This document shows positions 1 to 7,759 of a stretch of DNA of 33,964 nt, in pieces. The first letter of the stretch is position 1. Every line of letters starts with the position of its first letter. The notes below the pieces were generated by a model. It ran no database searches, was not told the DNA's origin, and worked only from the letters and a program-made list of their open reading frames with translations. Source of the stretch: Eubacteriales Family XIII. Incertae Sedis bacterium (GTDB lineage Bacteria > Bacillota > Clostridia > Peptostreptococcales > Anaerovoracaceae); the NCBI GenBank assembly GCA_031281765.1, contig JAITEX010000013.1, positions 1-33,964 on the forward strand, written 5' to 3'. Position numbers and translations under genes: made by a program.

Positions 1-878
1 TCCGTGAACCTGACGGGTATGCCGTGTACGTTCGCGTACTCCTCGATGCGGTCGCGCGTGGTCCCGGGGATGTCGGAAACGATGGCTCTCGATTCCCTGA
101 GCAGCGCATTCAGCAGAGATGATTTTCCGACATTCGGCTTGCCTGCGATAACCACGTTCACTCCGTCGCGGACCATGCGTCCCGCGCTTGCCGTCTCGAT
201 AAGCTCACGCATCCTGCCCGCGGCGCCATCTACCATATCCGCGATTCTCGCCGCCGCCGAACTACTATCGCTGGGGTTCTCGTCCTCATTCGGATAGTCG
301 AGATTTGCCACGGCTTCCGCGAGCGCGTCCGCAAGCCCGGAGCGTATCTCCCGTATTCTGTTCGAAAGGTTTCCGCCGAGCCGGCCGAGAGCGGATTCGT
401 GCGCGAGGTCGGTACCGGCTTTGATAAGGTCGATGACCGCATCCGCCTGGGCAAGGTCTATTCTGCCGTTCAAAAAAGCCCGCTTCGTAAACTCCCCCGG
501 CGCCGCGAGTACGGCTCCGCAGGTAAGCGCCGCTTCAAGTATTTTCCTGACGGATATATGGCTTCCGTGGCAGTAGATTTCCACTATGTCTTCGCGCGTA
601 TAGGTGTGCGGTTTTTTCATAGAGACCGCAAGGACCTCGTCGATCACCGCGCCCGGCGGGAAGTTTTTAGAGCCCCGGCAGGACGTTTCGCTGTCCGGCG
701 CCGGGGCACATATCATTCCATAATAAAGTTTTCTGTCTTCGAAAGATTCCGCGGCGGACCCGTCTGTGCGGCGAAACAGTCTGCTGAGTATTTCTTCCGC
801 GCGGCCGCCGCTGATTCTTACGATGCCTATCGCGCCCTCACCCGGGGCTGACGATATAGCGGCTATGGTTTCGTTCAT
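1..878 (-). CDS. mnmE: tRNA modification GTPase MnmE (TrmE), N-terminal part, cut by window edge
   Basis: MnmE works with MnmG to install the 5-carboxymethylaminomethyl group on the wobble uridine of certain tRNAs. The visible 292 residues begin [20 protein letters not shown], the usual start of the formyl-THF-binding TrmE_N domain. It is followed by the family segment with [13 protein letters not shown], then the GTPase P-loop GKPNVGKSS and the switch I motif GTTRD. The window ends immediately before the expected G3 motif DTAG, so the rest of the G domain and the C-terminal Cys motif are missing. The family is about 450-460 residues, so roughly a third is absent. The ATG at 878 overlaps the jag stop codon as ATGA, indicating translational coupling. 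It is the last visible gene of the rpmH operon. Confidence 0.95.
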   Translation of the reverse strand, partial: MNETIAAISSAPGEGAIGIVRISGGRAEEILSRLFRRTDGSAAESFEDRKLYYGMICAPAPDSETSCRGSKNFPPGAVIDEVLAVSMKKPHTYTREDIVEIYCHGSHISVRKILEAALTCGAVLAAPGEFTKRAFLNGRIDLAQADAVIDLIKAGTDLAHESALGRLGGNLSNRIREIRSGLADALAEAVANLDYPNEDENPSDSSSAAARIADMVDGAAGRMRELIETASAGRMVRDGVNVVIAGKPNVGKSSLLNALLRESRAIVSDIPGTTRDRIEEYANVHGIPVRFT

Positions 879-1870
879 TTTTCGCGTTCTATTATTACCT
901 TCCGGTAAGGCTCTTCACCCTCGCTTCGCGTGGTAATCCCGTCGATTTCCTGAAGGGTCGCGTGTATGACCTTACGCTCGTACGGGTTCATCGGTTCGAG
1001 CTTCACGCTGCGCCCCGTCCGGCGCACCTTGGCGGCAAGCTTCACCGCAAGGCTTTCGAGAACCTTTTCCCGCCGCGAGCGATAGCCCTCTATATCGATG
1101 ATGACGCGCTTGTACTCCTCGCGTCCCCTGTTGCTTACCAGATTCGCAAGATATTGGAGAGAGTCCAGCGTCTGACCGCGCCGGCCTATCATGATCTCCG
1201 TATCGTCGCCAAGGACTTCAATATAGATGCATTCGTCATTCTCATACGCCTTGACTTCCACCGGTACGCTCATTTTTTCGGCAATAACCGTAATAAAGGC
1301 CGCCGCCTCGTTGTTCTCTATTTCCACCAGGTCATCGGGGCGTTTTGAAAGCTGCGGCTTGTTTGAATAGTCGAATTCGGACAAATCTATCTCTTCGCGA
1401 TGATATTCCCGGCGTCTGCCGCCGGAGCGATCGCCATAGCCGCCGCCGTGACCGCCGTTATGGTCGCCGCCGTGACCACCCGAAGCATATCCGGAGCGGC
1501 CTCTGTCCCGACCATCCCGGCCATCCCGGCCTTCCCGACGGTCCCGTCCTTCCCGGCCGCCCGAAGATCCCGCGTCGCTCTGTCCCGAACCACCCTGCGA
1601 AGGACGGTTCTTCTTACGAAAGTCGCGTACGCTTCTTTTTTCCGTCTGCTCCATAAGGTTCCCGGACAGCGCGTTGTCCTCCGGTTCGTTTTCTATCTGA
1701 ATCTTCTCAACGCGCACTTTCGCGAGCTTATTGCCGAGCCCGAGGAATCCCTTTGTCGGCTCTTCAAGGACCGTCACCATCACTTCATTTTCGGTAACGC
1801 CGAGATCCTCAAGCGCCAAGCGCACGGCTTCGTCTACGTCTTTCCCCCATTTTTCCGAATAATCCATCAT
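875..1870 (-). CDS. jag: Jag/KhpB (SpoIIIJ-associated) RNA-binding protein
   Basis: This is an RNA-binding protein of the Jag/KhpB/EloR family, associated in Firmicutes with YidC and with control of cell elongation. It has 331 residues. Residues 1-55 match the Jag_N domain ([20 protein letters not shown]). A low-complexity linker at about 85-155 is rich in Gly, Arg and Asp. A KH domain follows with the loop IGRRG near 230. The C-terminal R3H domain carries the Arg-x3-His motif in YERKVIH. A strong AAAGGAGGAATAT ribosome binding site precedes the start. Either of two adjacent ATG codons (1870 or 1867) could be used. It lies directly downstream of yidC, the usual partner order, and overlaps mnmE by 4 bases. 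The linker is longer and more RGG-like than in many homologues. Confidence 0.93.
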   Translation of the reverse strand: MMDYSEKWGKDVDEAVRLALEDLGVTENEVMVTVLEEPTKGFLGLGNKLAKVRVEKIQIENEPEDNALSGNLMEQTEKRSVRDFRKKNRPSQGGSGQSDAGSSGGREGRDRREGRDGRDGRDRGRSGYASGGHGGDHNGGHGGGYGDRSGGRRREYHREEIDLSEFDYSNKPQLSKRPDDLVEIENNEAAAFITVIAEKMSVPVEVKAYENDECIYIEVLGDDTEIMIGRRGQTLDSLQYLANLVSNRGREEYKRVIIDIEGYRSRREKVLESLAVKLAAKVRRTGRSVKLEPMNPYERKVIHATLQEIDGITTRSEGEEPYRKVIIEREK

Positions 1871-1911
1871 ATATTCCTCCTTTACTATCTATTACTATTG
1901 TCCCGGGATAA

Positions 1912-2709
1912 TCAGAGCCGCGGCCCTCTCGTATCGTTCTTCGGCGGATTCGCCTTTTTTGCGGCCTTTTTTGCGTCGCTTTTGAACAGCGCTCCGCCCT
2001 TGCCCTCCGCTTTCATCGCCTCGAGCTTCTTTCTCCATACTTTCAGTGCTTGGGTCTGACCGACCGTAAACAGGTTTCCGATAAACCAGTAGACGGCAAG
2101 TCCCGCCGGAAAGGTACGGCCCATCCAAACGATCATGACCGGGAAGAAGTATTTCATCATCTTCATCATGCCGGCCATCTGGTTTCCTGAGGCGCCCGGC
2201 ATGGCGTTCTGTGACTGTGTCATCGAGAACGAGATGAAGGTTGTGATACCACACGCTATCGGCAGTATCCACAGATCCGGCTGCGCGAGGTCCTGTACCC
2301 AGAGAAAGCTCTCATGGACGGCAAATATCATATTATCTATCTGGCTCTCCGGCAGATAGACGGCGGGACGCCGCAAAAGCATGAACAAGCCAAACAGTAT
2401 CGGCATCTGAATGAGCATCGGAAGGCAACCGCGCATAGGATTGAAATTCTCCTCCTTGTACAGAGCCATCGTCTGTTTTTGCAGTTCCTCCTTGTCGTTC
2501 GCGTATTTCCTCTGGATTTCCTTCATCTTCGGCTGCACATTAGCCATCTTCATCGAATTTTTTATCTGGTTGGCATACAGCGGGAACAGGCACAGCTTTA
2601 CGATAACCGTGAAAATAATGAGCGTGATGCCGTAATCACCGATTACCGAGTAGATGCCTGCGAGAAGGTATCCGAGCGGTTTTGCGAATAAACCAAAAAA
2701 ACTATTCAA
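1912..2709 (-). CDS. yidC: Membrane protein insertase YidC/SpoIIIJ/Oxa1 family
   Basis: YidC inserts membrane proteins into the cytoplasmic membrane, alone or with SecYEG. The 265-residue protein has the Oxa1 core: a first membrane segment at about 24-44, a positively charged coiled region (about 50-90, QPKMKEIQRKYANDKEELQK), then NPMRGCLPMLIQMPILFGLF and three more membrane segments. The tail is Lys-rich, which suits ribosome contact. The charged residue of the hydrophilic groove is Lys38 (FTVIVKL), where many homologues have Arg. No lipoprotein signal precedes the first membrane segment, so this is a short YidC form. The start codon is TTG at 2709, fixed by an AAAGGAGGAATTA ribosome binding site just upstream. 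It lies between yidD and jag in the rpmH operon. Confidence 0.95.
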   Translation of the reverse strand: MNSFFGLFAKPLGYLLAGIYSVIGDYGITLIIFTVIVKLCLFPLYANQIKNSMKMANVQPKMKEIQRKYANDKEELQKQTMALYKEENFNPMRGCLPMLIQMPILFGLFMLLRRPAVYLPESQIDNMIFAVHESFLWVQDLAQPDLWILPIACGITTFISFSMTQSQNAMPGASGNQMAGMMKMMKYFFPVMIVWMGRTFPAGLAVYWFIGNLFTVGQTQALKVWRKKLEAMKAEGKGGALFKSDAKKAAKKANPPKNDTRGPRL

Positions 2710-2783
2710 ATAATTCCTCCTTTAGTAGGGAAACGCCGCTACACCCTGTCTCCATCTGATGAGCGGGATTCTCCGGCCTTCCC

Positions 2784-2993
2784 TTATTTCAGCGGGTCGT
2801 AGCCGCCCGGATTGAACGGGTGACACCTGAGTATCCGTCTGATTCCAAGATAGCTTCCCTTAAAGAAGCCGTATTTTTCAAGGGCTTGAATGAAATAGGC
2901 CGAACACGTAGGATAGAATCTGCAGGTTTGAGGAAAAAACGGGGAAATGAACTTCCGGTATCCCTTGATAAGAAAAATCAGCACCGTTTTCAT
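2784..2993 (-). CDS. yidD: Membrane protein insertion efficiency factor YidD
   Basis: YidD is a small membrane-associated protein that helps YidC-dependent insertion. The 69 residues contain the family core [20 protein letters not shown] followed by [15 protein letters not shown] and the C-terminal [12 protein letters not shown]. The conserved Cys residues are in CRFYPTCS and in the LRCHPF segment. The ATG at 2993 overlaps the rnpA stop as ATGA, so the two genes are likely translationally coupled. Position between rnpA and yidC is the standard arrangement across bacteria. Confidence 0.96.
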   Translation of the reverse strand: MKTVLIFLIKGYRKFISPFFPQTCRFYPTCSAYFIQALEKYGFFKGSYLGIRRILRCHPFNPGGYDPLK

Positions 2994-3331
2994 AGGAGTA
3001 AACCGCTTTTTGTCAGCAGCTGTTTCATGTTTTTTTCTATATCTTTCTGCTTTGCGCGCGTTTCCGTCATCGTGTTCCGCGCAATAAAAAGTATATCAAA
3101 ACCGGGTTTCAGCCCACCCTCAACTACGCGAAAACTCTCCCTTATCAATCTGCGGGCCCTGTTTCTCTGCACGCTGTTTCCTACTTTTTTACTTGCCAGA
3201 AAAGCACGTCTGTTGTACTCAAAACCGTTCCTCACAAAAAACAGCACGAGATACTTTCCTCCTGCGGATTTGCCCTTCTTGAAAAGGCGGTCAAAATCTC
3301 TCTTGTTCCGCAGTATTTCCTTCTTCAGCAT
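2990..3331 (-). CDS. rnpA: Ribonuclease P protein component
   Basis: RnpA is the protein subunit of RNase P, which helps the catalytic RNA remove the 5' leader of tRNA precursors. The 113 residues show the typical basic fold and the signature [17 protein letters not shown], whose RNR motif contacts the RNA. The N-terminus ([16 protein letters not shown]) also matches the family, and the length is normal. It follows rpmH by about 65 bases and overlaps yidD by 4 bases. Linkage with rpmH is conserved in nearly all bacteria. Confidence 0.97.
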   Translation of the reverse strand: MLKKEILRNKRDFDRLFKKGKSAGGKYLVLFFVRNGFEYNRRAFLASKKVGNSVQRNRARRLIRESFRVVEGGLKPGFDILFIARNTMTETRAKQKDIEKNMKQLLTKSGLLL

Positions 3332-3401
3332 GGCCTAAGACTGAGAAAACGCCGATTCATTCCTGCGCCCGTATCCTCCGCGCGGAATCAATGCCGGTTT
3401 T

Positions 3402-3536
3402 CTACGCCGAGAGAACCTTTCTTCCTCTGGTCCTTCTGCGCTTCAACACATTCCGGCCGTTTTTCGTCTTCATTCTCTTGCGAAAACCGTGTTCCTTTTT
3501 CCTCTGCCTTTTCTTCGGCTGATACGTCATTTTCAT
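3402..3536 (-). CDS. rpmH: 50S ribosomal protein L34
   Basis: This is the 44-residue large-subunit protein L34, starting [20 protein letters not shown] and ending GRKVLSA. Its composition is almost entirely Lys, Arg and small residues, as in all L34 proteins. The ATG at 3536 has an AAGGAG ribosome binding site about 9 bases upstream. It heads the rnpA-yidD-yidC-jag-mnmE transcription unit and has its own promoter candidate just upstream. dnaN ends 114 bases before its start on the same strand. Confidence 0.97.
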   Translation of the reverse strand: MKMTYQPKKRQRKKEHGFRKRMKTKNGRNVLKRRRTRGRKVLSA

Positions 3537-3634
3537 AAGCTTTTGCTCCTTACTTGATTCGCCGGGATCTAAATCTCAATCCCTCTCTCTTTCTTCCCTC
3601 TAAAATAAACTTTTCTCTAAAACGAACATTTTAC

Positions 3635-3643
3635 ATTATAACA
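3635..3643 (-). promoter_or_regulatory. Extended -10 promoter for the rpmH operon
   Basis: On the minus strand this reads TGTTATAAT, a perfect -10 hexamer with the TGn extension. No good -35 is seen 17 bases upstream, which extended -10 promoters can tolerate. Transcription would begin near 3628, giving a leader of about 90 bases before rpmH. It sits just beyond the dnaN stop codon, so the ribosomal/RNase P operon need not depend on dnaA-dnaN transcription. Confidence 0.55.
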
Positions 3644-3650
3644 TATTACT

Positions 3651-4802
3651 TTACTCCCCGGTTGTTTGAAGCCTTACCGGCAGTACAAGATATTCGTAGC
3701 TGTCCCCTTTCAGCGGCCGTATCAGGCAGGGGCTGACGCTTTTATTGAACAGCATCAGTATTTTTTCATCATCTATGCCTTTCAGCGGTTCCCCTATAAA
3801 CCGGCCGTTAAACCCTATTTCTATATCCTCGCCCTCTTTTGAAATAACAACGCTCTCCCGCGTCGTCCCCTCATCGGCCCGTGAGGTGATTACGAGTTCA
3901 TTTCCCTCTATCTTAAATTTGATAAAGGAGTTTTTCCCCTCCTTCACAAGGATAGACGCCCTGTCCACGCAGTCAAGCAATTCTTTTTTATCTACCTCTA
4001 CCCGTATCGCGTTTTCTTTCGGAATAATATCCTCATACTTGATAAACTCGCCTTCCATAAGCCGGACCGATATATTCGTCTCATCCATGCTTATAAACAC
4101 CCTCTTTTCGCCTACCGCTATCTTTATCTCTTCCGAACTTTCTCCCTCTTCATCATCCGTCCCCTTTTCATAATCGGACAAAATCCTTCCCAGTTCGTTC
4201 ATTATCCTTCCGGAAATAATCATCCTCTGTTCTTCTCTGACTCCCTCCGCCGGTTCCTTTTTTATTGCCATCCGAAAGCCGTCAAGCGCCGCCATCGTTA
4301 TTATGCCATCCTTTATATCCATCAGAACGCCCGTAATAATTCCGCGCGCTTCCTCTATGCTTGCCGCAAAGGCCGTTCCCTTTATCAAATCTTTCAACGT
4401 TTCCTTTTCAAGCGATACCGAACCATCTCCCTGTATCATCTCTATCTTCGGAAAATCCTCCGTCGGGATGCCCTGAAGCGTGGAACTGAACGTCCCGTTC
4501 TCTATTTTCACCGTTCCTTCTTCGTTTATCGAGAAAAAAACACTCCCTCTGTTTAATTTTCTTATAATATCGGAAAAGAGCTTTGCGGAAACCACTATTT
4601 CCCCGGGTTCATCACAAACAGCCCTTATGCCCGTCTCTATATATATTTCAAGGTCGGAAGCGGTCAAAACCACTTTTCCTCTCTCCGAATCCGCCGTTAT
4701 CTTTATCCCCTTTAAAATGGGAAGCGTTGTCCTTGCTGAAACGCCTCGTGAAACGATATTAAGCGCTTTAATTAATTCTTTTTGTTCACATTTAAATTTC
4801 AT
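3651..4802 (-). CDS. dnaN: DNA polymerase III beta subunit (sliding clamp)
   Basis: DnaN forms the dimeric ring that tethers DNA polymerase III to DNA and recruits other replication and repair factors. The 383 residues start MKFKCEQKELIKALNIVSRG and contain TTLPILKGIKI, typical of domain 1. Three clamp domains of about 125 residues fit the length. The C-terminal YEYLVLPVRL is the usual last strand (LPxR). An AAGAAAGGAAA ribosome binding site precedes the ATG at 4802. It follows dnaA by 142 bases, which hold a DnaA-box cluster. By eye the gene uses more A/T-ending codons (many ATA and AAA) than dnaA, recF or the gyrase genes, which could mean a different history or only local bias. Confidence 0.97.
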   Translation of the reverse strand: MKFKCEQKELIKALNIVSRGVSARTTLPILKGIKITADSERGKVVLTASDLEIYIETGIRAVCDEPGEIVVSAKLFSDIIRKLNRGSVFFSINEEGTVKIENGTFSSTLQGIPTEDFPKIEMIQGDGSVSLEKETLKDLIKGTAFAASIEEARGIITGVLMDIKDGIITMAALDGFRMAIKKEPAEGVREEQRMIISGRIMNELGRILSDYEKGTDDEEGESSEEIKIAVGEKRVFISMDETNISVRLMEGEFIKYEDIIPKENAIRVEVDKKELLDCVDRASILVKEGKNSFIKFKIEGNELVITSRADEGTTRESVVISKEGEDIEIGFNGRFIGEPLKGIDDEKILMLFNKSVSPCLIRPLKGDSYEYLVLPVRLQTTGE

Positions 4803-4857
4803 TTTATTTTCCTTTCTTTATCTTTTATATTTATTGTTGTTATAAAGCGTGTGTAAT

Positions 4858-4942
4858 TGTTGATAAACTCTGTGGATTAGTTTGTTTCAACATATATCGT
4901 CTTTTTAACGTGTTGATAAAAATGTTGATAGAATAGTAGTAG
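4858..4942. other. DnaA-box cluster between dnaA and dnaN (second origin element)
   Basis: Four sites resemble the DnaA box TGTGGATAA (reverse of TTATCCACA): TGTTGATAA at 4858-4866, TGTGGATTA at 4871-4879, TGTTGATAA at 4911-4919 and TGTTGATAG at 4923-4931. All face the same way. The last is followed at 4934-4942 by TAGTAGTAG, which resembles the DnaA-trio strand-opening repeats described in Bacillus subtilis. The stretch is AT-rich. In Bacillus the dnaA-dnaN gap is also the unwinding region of a bipartite origin, so a similar role is plausible but not proven here. Confidence 0.6.
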
Positions 4943-4944
4943 TG

Positions 4945-6315
4945 TTAATTATTCCGTATGACATTCTCAAGCTCCGTAAGTATCTTCTTTATATTTCCAT
5001 CATTTGTCTTTAACCCGTTTATTTTTTCACACGCGTAGAGGACCGTTGTATGGTCCCTACCGCCGAACGAATTTCCTATCTCCTTCAGAGAGAGATTCGT
5101 CATTTCTTTGCAGAGGTACATCGCAAGCTGCCGCGGGAAGGAAAATGTCCGCGCTTTCTTTGACGATTCTATATCCGACACCTTTATTGTATAATATGCC
5201 GCGACGCTTTTCTTCACCGCATCCGGCGTCGGCACAATGTCCTGTTGCGTTATCACATCGTGAAGCACCGACCGGGCCATGACCTTATTGATAGGGAGAC
5301 CGCTCAAAGTGCTGTACGCGACCACACGGTTGAACGCGCCTTCCATCTCGCGCACATTGGTCTTTATTTTTTCGGCAATCAGCGAAATCACTTCATTCAG
5401 CCCGTCGGTCATCGGGATATTGTCGAGGATGGCCTTATTTTTCAGAATAGCTACCTTCGTTTCAAAAACCGGCGGCTGAATATCCGCAATCAGCCCCGAA
5501 GAAAGCCGCGACTGCAACCGTTCGTCAAGCCCCAGCAGGTCCTTCGGCGGCCGGTCGCTTGAGAAAATAAGCTGCTTGCCGCTTTCATACAGCGTATTAT
5601 ACGTCCAGAAAACCTCTTCAATAGTCCGCGTTTTGGATTCAATGAACTGTATATCGTCTATCATAAGGACATCGATATTGCGGTACTTCGCCTTGAACGC
5701 GTTCATATGCTCCGTCCGCTCGCTGCCCGAAGCCATAGACGCCGAAACATAGTCGTTCGTATACATCTCGGAGGAGACGTACCTGACCCGCAAGTCCGGA
5801 TAATGATCGATAATATAATGCCCGATAGCGCACATGAGGTGAGTTTTACCGAGGCCCGCCCCGCCGTAGATGAAAAGCGGGTTGTAGGACGGGTTCGGGC
5901 TTTCCGCGTTTTCCGCCACGTAGAGCGCGTAGGAATACGGGAACCGGTTGTTTTCGCCGACAACAAACGTATCGAAGGTGTAGCGCGGGTTCATGAGCCC
6001 TTCTTCGGAAATATCGAAGTCGCGGGAACCCTTGTGTTTCTTCCCGTTTTTCTCGATTTCCTCGGGAAGGAAGAAGAAAACATTCCTCACATTCCCCATC
6101 ACCTCATTGCTTTTGCTGATGATGATGTCGCGGTAGCGGTTCTCGAGCTGGGCTTTTGTCAGCTCGATAGGGGCTATGAGGTAGAGCGATTCCGATGCCT
6201 TATCATATTTGTAGAATTTCAGGTCGCTGAACCACGCATTGTAGTTCACATCCTCGAGAAAATCCTTTAAATTTGCCAGAACGGCATGCCATTTTTTTTC
6301 TGTGGTAACGGTCAT
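4945..6315 (-). CDS. dnaA: Chromosomal replication initiator protein DnaA
   Basis: DnaA is the AAA+ initiator that binds DnaA boxes and opens oriC. The 456 residues show domain I (about 1-85, with YNAWFSDLKF), a short linker, the AAA+ domain with Walker A GGAGLGKTH (151-159) and Walker B LMIDD (217-221), and the C-terminal DNA-binding domain IV with signature GGRDHTTVLYACEKI (418-432). The family norm here is TTVIHA, so the LYA variant is mild. The ATG at 6315 is chosen by homology; the ribosome binding site is weak (AGGGA about 15 bases upstream). dnaN follows on the same strand. It diverges from recF across the likely oriC. Confidence 0.98.
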   Translation of the reverse strand: MTVTTEKKWHAVLANLKDFLEDVNYNAWFSDLKFYKYDKASESLYLIAPIELTKAQLENRYRDIIISKSNEVMGNVRNVFFFLPEEIEKNGKKHKGSRDFDISEEGLMNPRYTFDTFVVGENNRFPYSYALYVAENAESPNPSYNPLFIYGGAGLGKTHLMCAIGHYIIDHYPDLRVRYVSSEMYTNDYVSASMASGSERTEHMNAFKAKYRNIDVLMIDDIQFIESKTRTIEEVFWTYNTLYESGKQLIFSSDRPPKDLLGLDERLQSRLSSGLIADIQPPVFETKVAILKNKAILDNIPMTDGLNEVISLIAEKIKTNVREMEGAFNRVVAYSTLSGLPINKVMARSVLHDVITQQDIVPTPDAVKKSVAAYYTIKVSDIESSKKARTFSFPRQLAMYLCKEMTNLSLKEIGNSFGGRDHTTVLYACEKINGLKTNDGNIKKILTELENVIRNN

Positions 6316-6595
6316 AGGTGATTAAAACGTCCCTTTTTATAAAAAACTAACGATAACGGCCGGCAGTCTCACGAATGAAGCTACCACCTATCATATAATT
6401 TATTTTATTCACACACAAGCGGTAATTCTGAAATAAATCAAAAAAGAGCAAAAATATTTTATCCACCGCACAATAATGTTATCCACAATTCATCATCTTG
6501 TGTAAGCGCGTGGTTTCATCACTATTCGGAGTTATTGACAACGTGTTGATAAAAATTATGCAGATTTCCACACGCCTCGTATATAATAAGGGGAT
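6316..6595. other. Likely oriC between dnaA and recF
   Basis: This 280-base gap is AT-rich and holds a perfect DnaA box TTATCCACA (6479-6487), a near match TTATCCACC (6459-6467) and TGTTGATAA (6544-6552) in opposite orientation. Genes on the left run on the minus strand and those on the right on the plus strand, the pattern expected when forks leave from here. The AT-rich parts at about 6390-6460 could serve for unwinding. The 17-base string AACGTGTTGATAAAAAT at 6540-6556 recurs exactly at 4907-4923 on the other side of dnaA. Placement rests on these signals; GC-skew across the chromosome was not available. Confidence 0.75.
6390..6418 (-). promoter_or_regulatory. dnaA promoter
   Basis: On the minus strand TTGTGT (6418-6413) and TATGAT (6395-6390) are separated by exactly 17 bases, a good SigA-type match. 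Transcription would start near 6383, leaving a leader of about 68 bases before dnaA. The DnaA boxes at 6459-6487 lie just upstream, so DnaA could regulate its own gene. Confidence 0.6.
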
Positions 6596-7684
6596 ATGAT
6601 AATAAACGCAATAGAACTGACGAATTTCAGAAATTATGCAGGCGCTGCGGTCAGCTTCGACCCTGCCGCGAACATCGTGACGGGGAGAAACGGCCAGGGC
6701 AAAACGAACCTGCTCGAAGCAATCTACCTTATGTCTCTCGGAAAGTCCTTCCGCACCCTGAAAGATGAGGAAATGATACGTTTCGGCGAGGATTTTTTCC
6801 GCATTGCCGGCAGCTTTACGAAAGGCGGCGAAGCGCTTGCCGTGGAGATACGGGAAAGCCGGCGCGAAAAGAAATTCATTTTAGACGGGGCGGAACACCG
6901 CCGCTACGCTGACCTCGCGGGCCACGTCTACACCGTCATCTTCTCGCCGGAAGATCTGCGTATCGTCAAGGAAAACCCCGACAAACGGCGCAAATTCATG
7001 GACCGCGAACTCTTTTTCCTGAAGCCGCTCTACTACGTGGAATTAGTCCGGTACCGGAAAGCCCTGCGGAACAGGAACGCCGTCCTGCGCGAACCGAATC
7101 CGAACGAAGATCTGCTCAGTATCTATGAGGAACAGCTGGCGGAATCCGGCGCGCGCGTCATGCGCGAACGCGCCGCATTCACGGAAAAGCTCGACGCGCG
7201 AGCGCGCGAAACGCAGGAAAACATCACGAGCGGCGCCGAACGGCTGACCGTCGCCTACGACGCGGGCGTAGGATTCGTTGCGGACGAACAGGAACAGGCG
7301 CGTCTCATACGCGAGGCGCTTGCCCAAAGCCGCGAAAAGGATATACGGAACCGGATCACCTCGACCGGGCCGCACAAGGACGACCTGAAAATCTGCGCGA
7401 ACGGGATAGACCTGCGCAAATACGGCTCGCAGGGCCAGCACCGCACGGCCGCCCTCTCCCTGAAACTCGCCGAACTCAGCCTTATCAAAGAGGAGACGGG
7501 CGAGGACGCCATCCTCCTCTTAGACGACGTCCTTTCCGAGCTTGACGAGGATCGCCAGAAACAACTGATAAGCTCCTTCGAAAGCAACCAGCTGTTCATC
7601 TCAACCGCCGAACTGACGGACAATCTTCTTCGTCACCTGCCCGCCGGCAAAACCCACTGCGTGTCAGAGGGGCGTATAGTCTGA
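6596..7684 (+). CDS. recF: DNA replication and repair protein RecF
   Basis: RecF is an SMC-like ATPase that helps load RecA at single-stranded gaps. The 362 residues include ELTNFRNY near the N-terminus, Walker A GRNGQGKTN (30-38), the ABC-type signature region YGSQGQHRTAALSLKLAE, and Walker B AILLLDDVLSELDEDR. Length is normal. The ATG at 6596 lies only 2 bases after AAGGGG, unusually close for a ribosome binding site, while a TATAAT at 6582-6587 would place the transcript start almost at the ATG. The S4-domain gene (yaaA/rlbA) that often lies between dnaN and recF is absent. recF heads the rightward gene set leading to gyrB and gyrA. Confidence 0.96.
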   Translation: MIINAIELTNFRNYAGAAVSFDPAANIVTGRNGQGKTNLLEAIYLMSLGKSFRTLKDEEMIRFGEDFFRIAGSFTKGGEALAVEIRESRREKKFILDGAEHRRYADLAGHVYTVIFSPEDLRIVKENPDKRRKFMDRELFFLKPLYYVELVRYRKALRNRNAVLREPNPNEDLLSIYEEQLAESGARVMRERAAFTEKLDARARETQENITSGAERLTVAYDAGVGFVADEQEQARLIREALAQSREKDIRNRITSTGPHKDDLKICANGIDLRKYGSQGQHRTAALSLKLAELSLIKEETGEDAILLLDDVLSELDEDRQKQLISSFESNQLFISTAELTDNLLRHLPAGKTHCVSEGRIV

Positions 7685-7710
7685 CACAAAAGCGCGGGCT
7701 TCCCGGTGTC
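7683..7710. repeat. Small hairpin after recF, possibly a diverged palindromic repeat
   Basis: GACAC at 7683-7687 pairs with GTGTC at 7706-7710, and inside it CGGG pairs with CCCG around a CTT loop. It overlaps the recF stop codon. No T-run follows, so it is a poor terminator. Its GACACAAAA start resembles the repeat family at 9003, 19907 and 32329, but the middle is different, so membership is uncertain. Confidence 0.35.
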
Positions 7711-7759
7711 TCTTATGATAAAGGCATCACACGCAAAAGAAAGGACGGCCAGTTCAAAG

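Noticed and set aside
1400-2059. Long plus-strand reading frame rich in Ala and Pro over jag and yidC
   Set aside because: It is the opposite-strand shadow of the Gly/Arg-rich jag linker and of yidC; both minus-strand genes are clear by homology.
6532-6573. Extra DnaA boxes TTATTGACA and ATTTCCACA
   Set aside because: Only 7 of 9 matches each; too weak to list as boxes.
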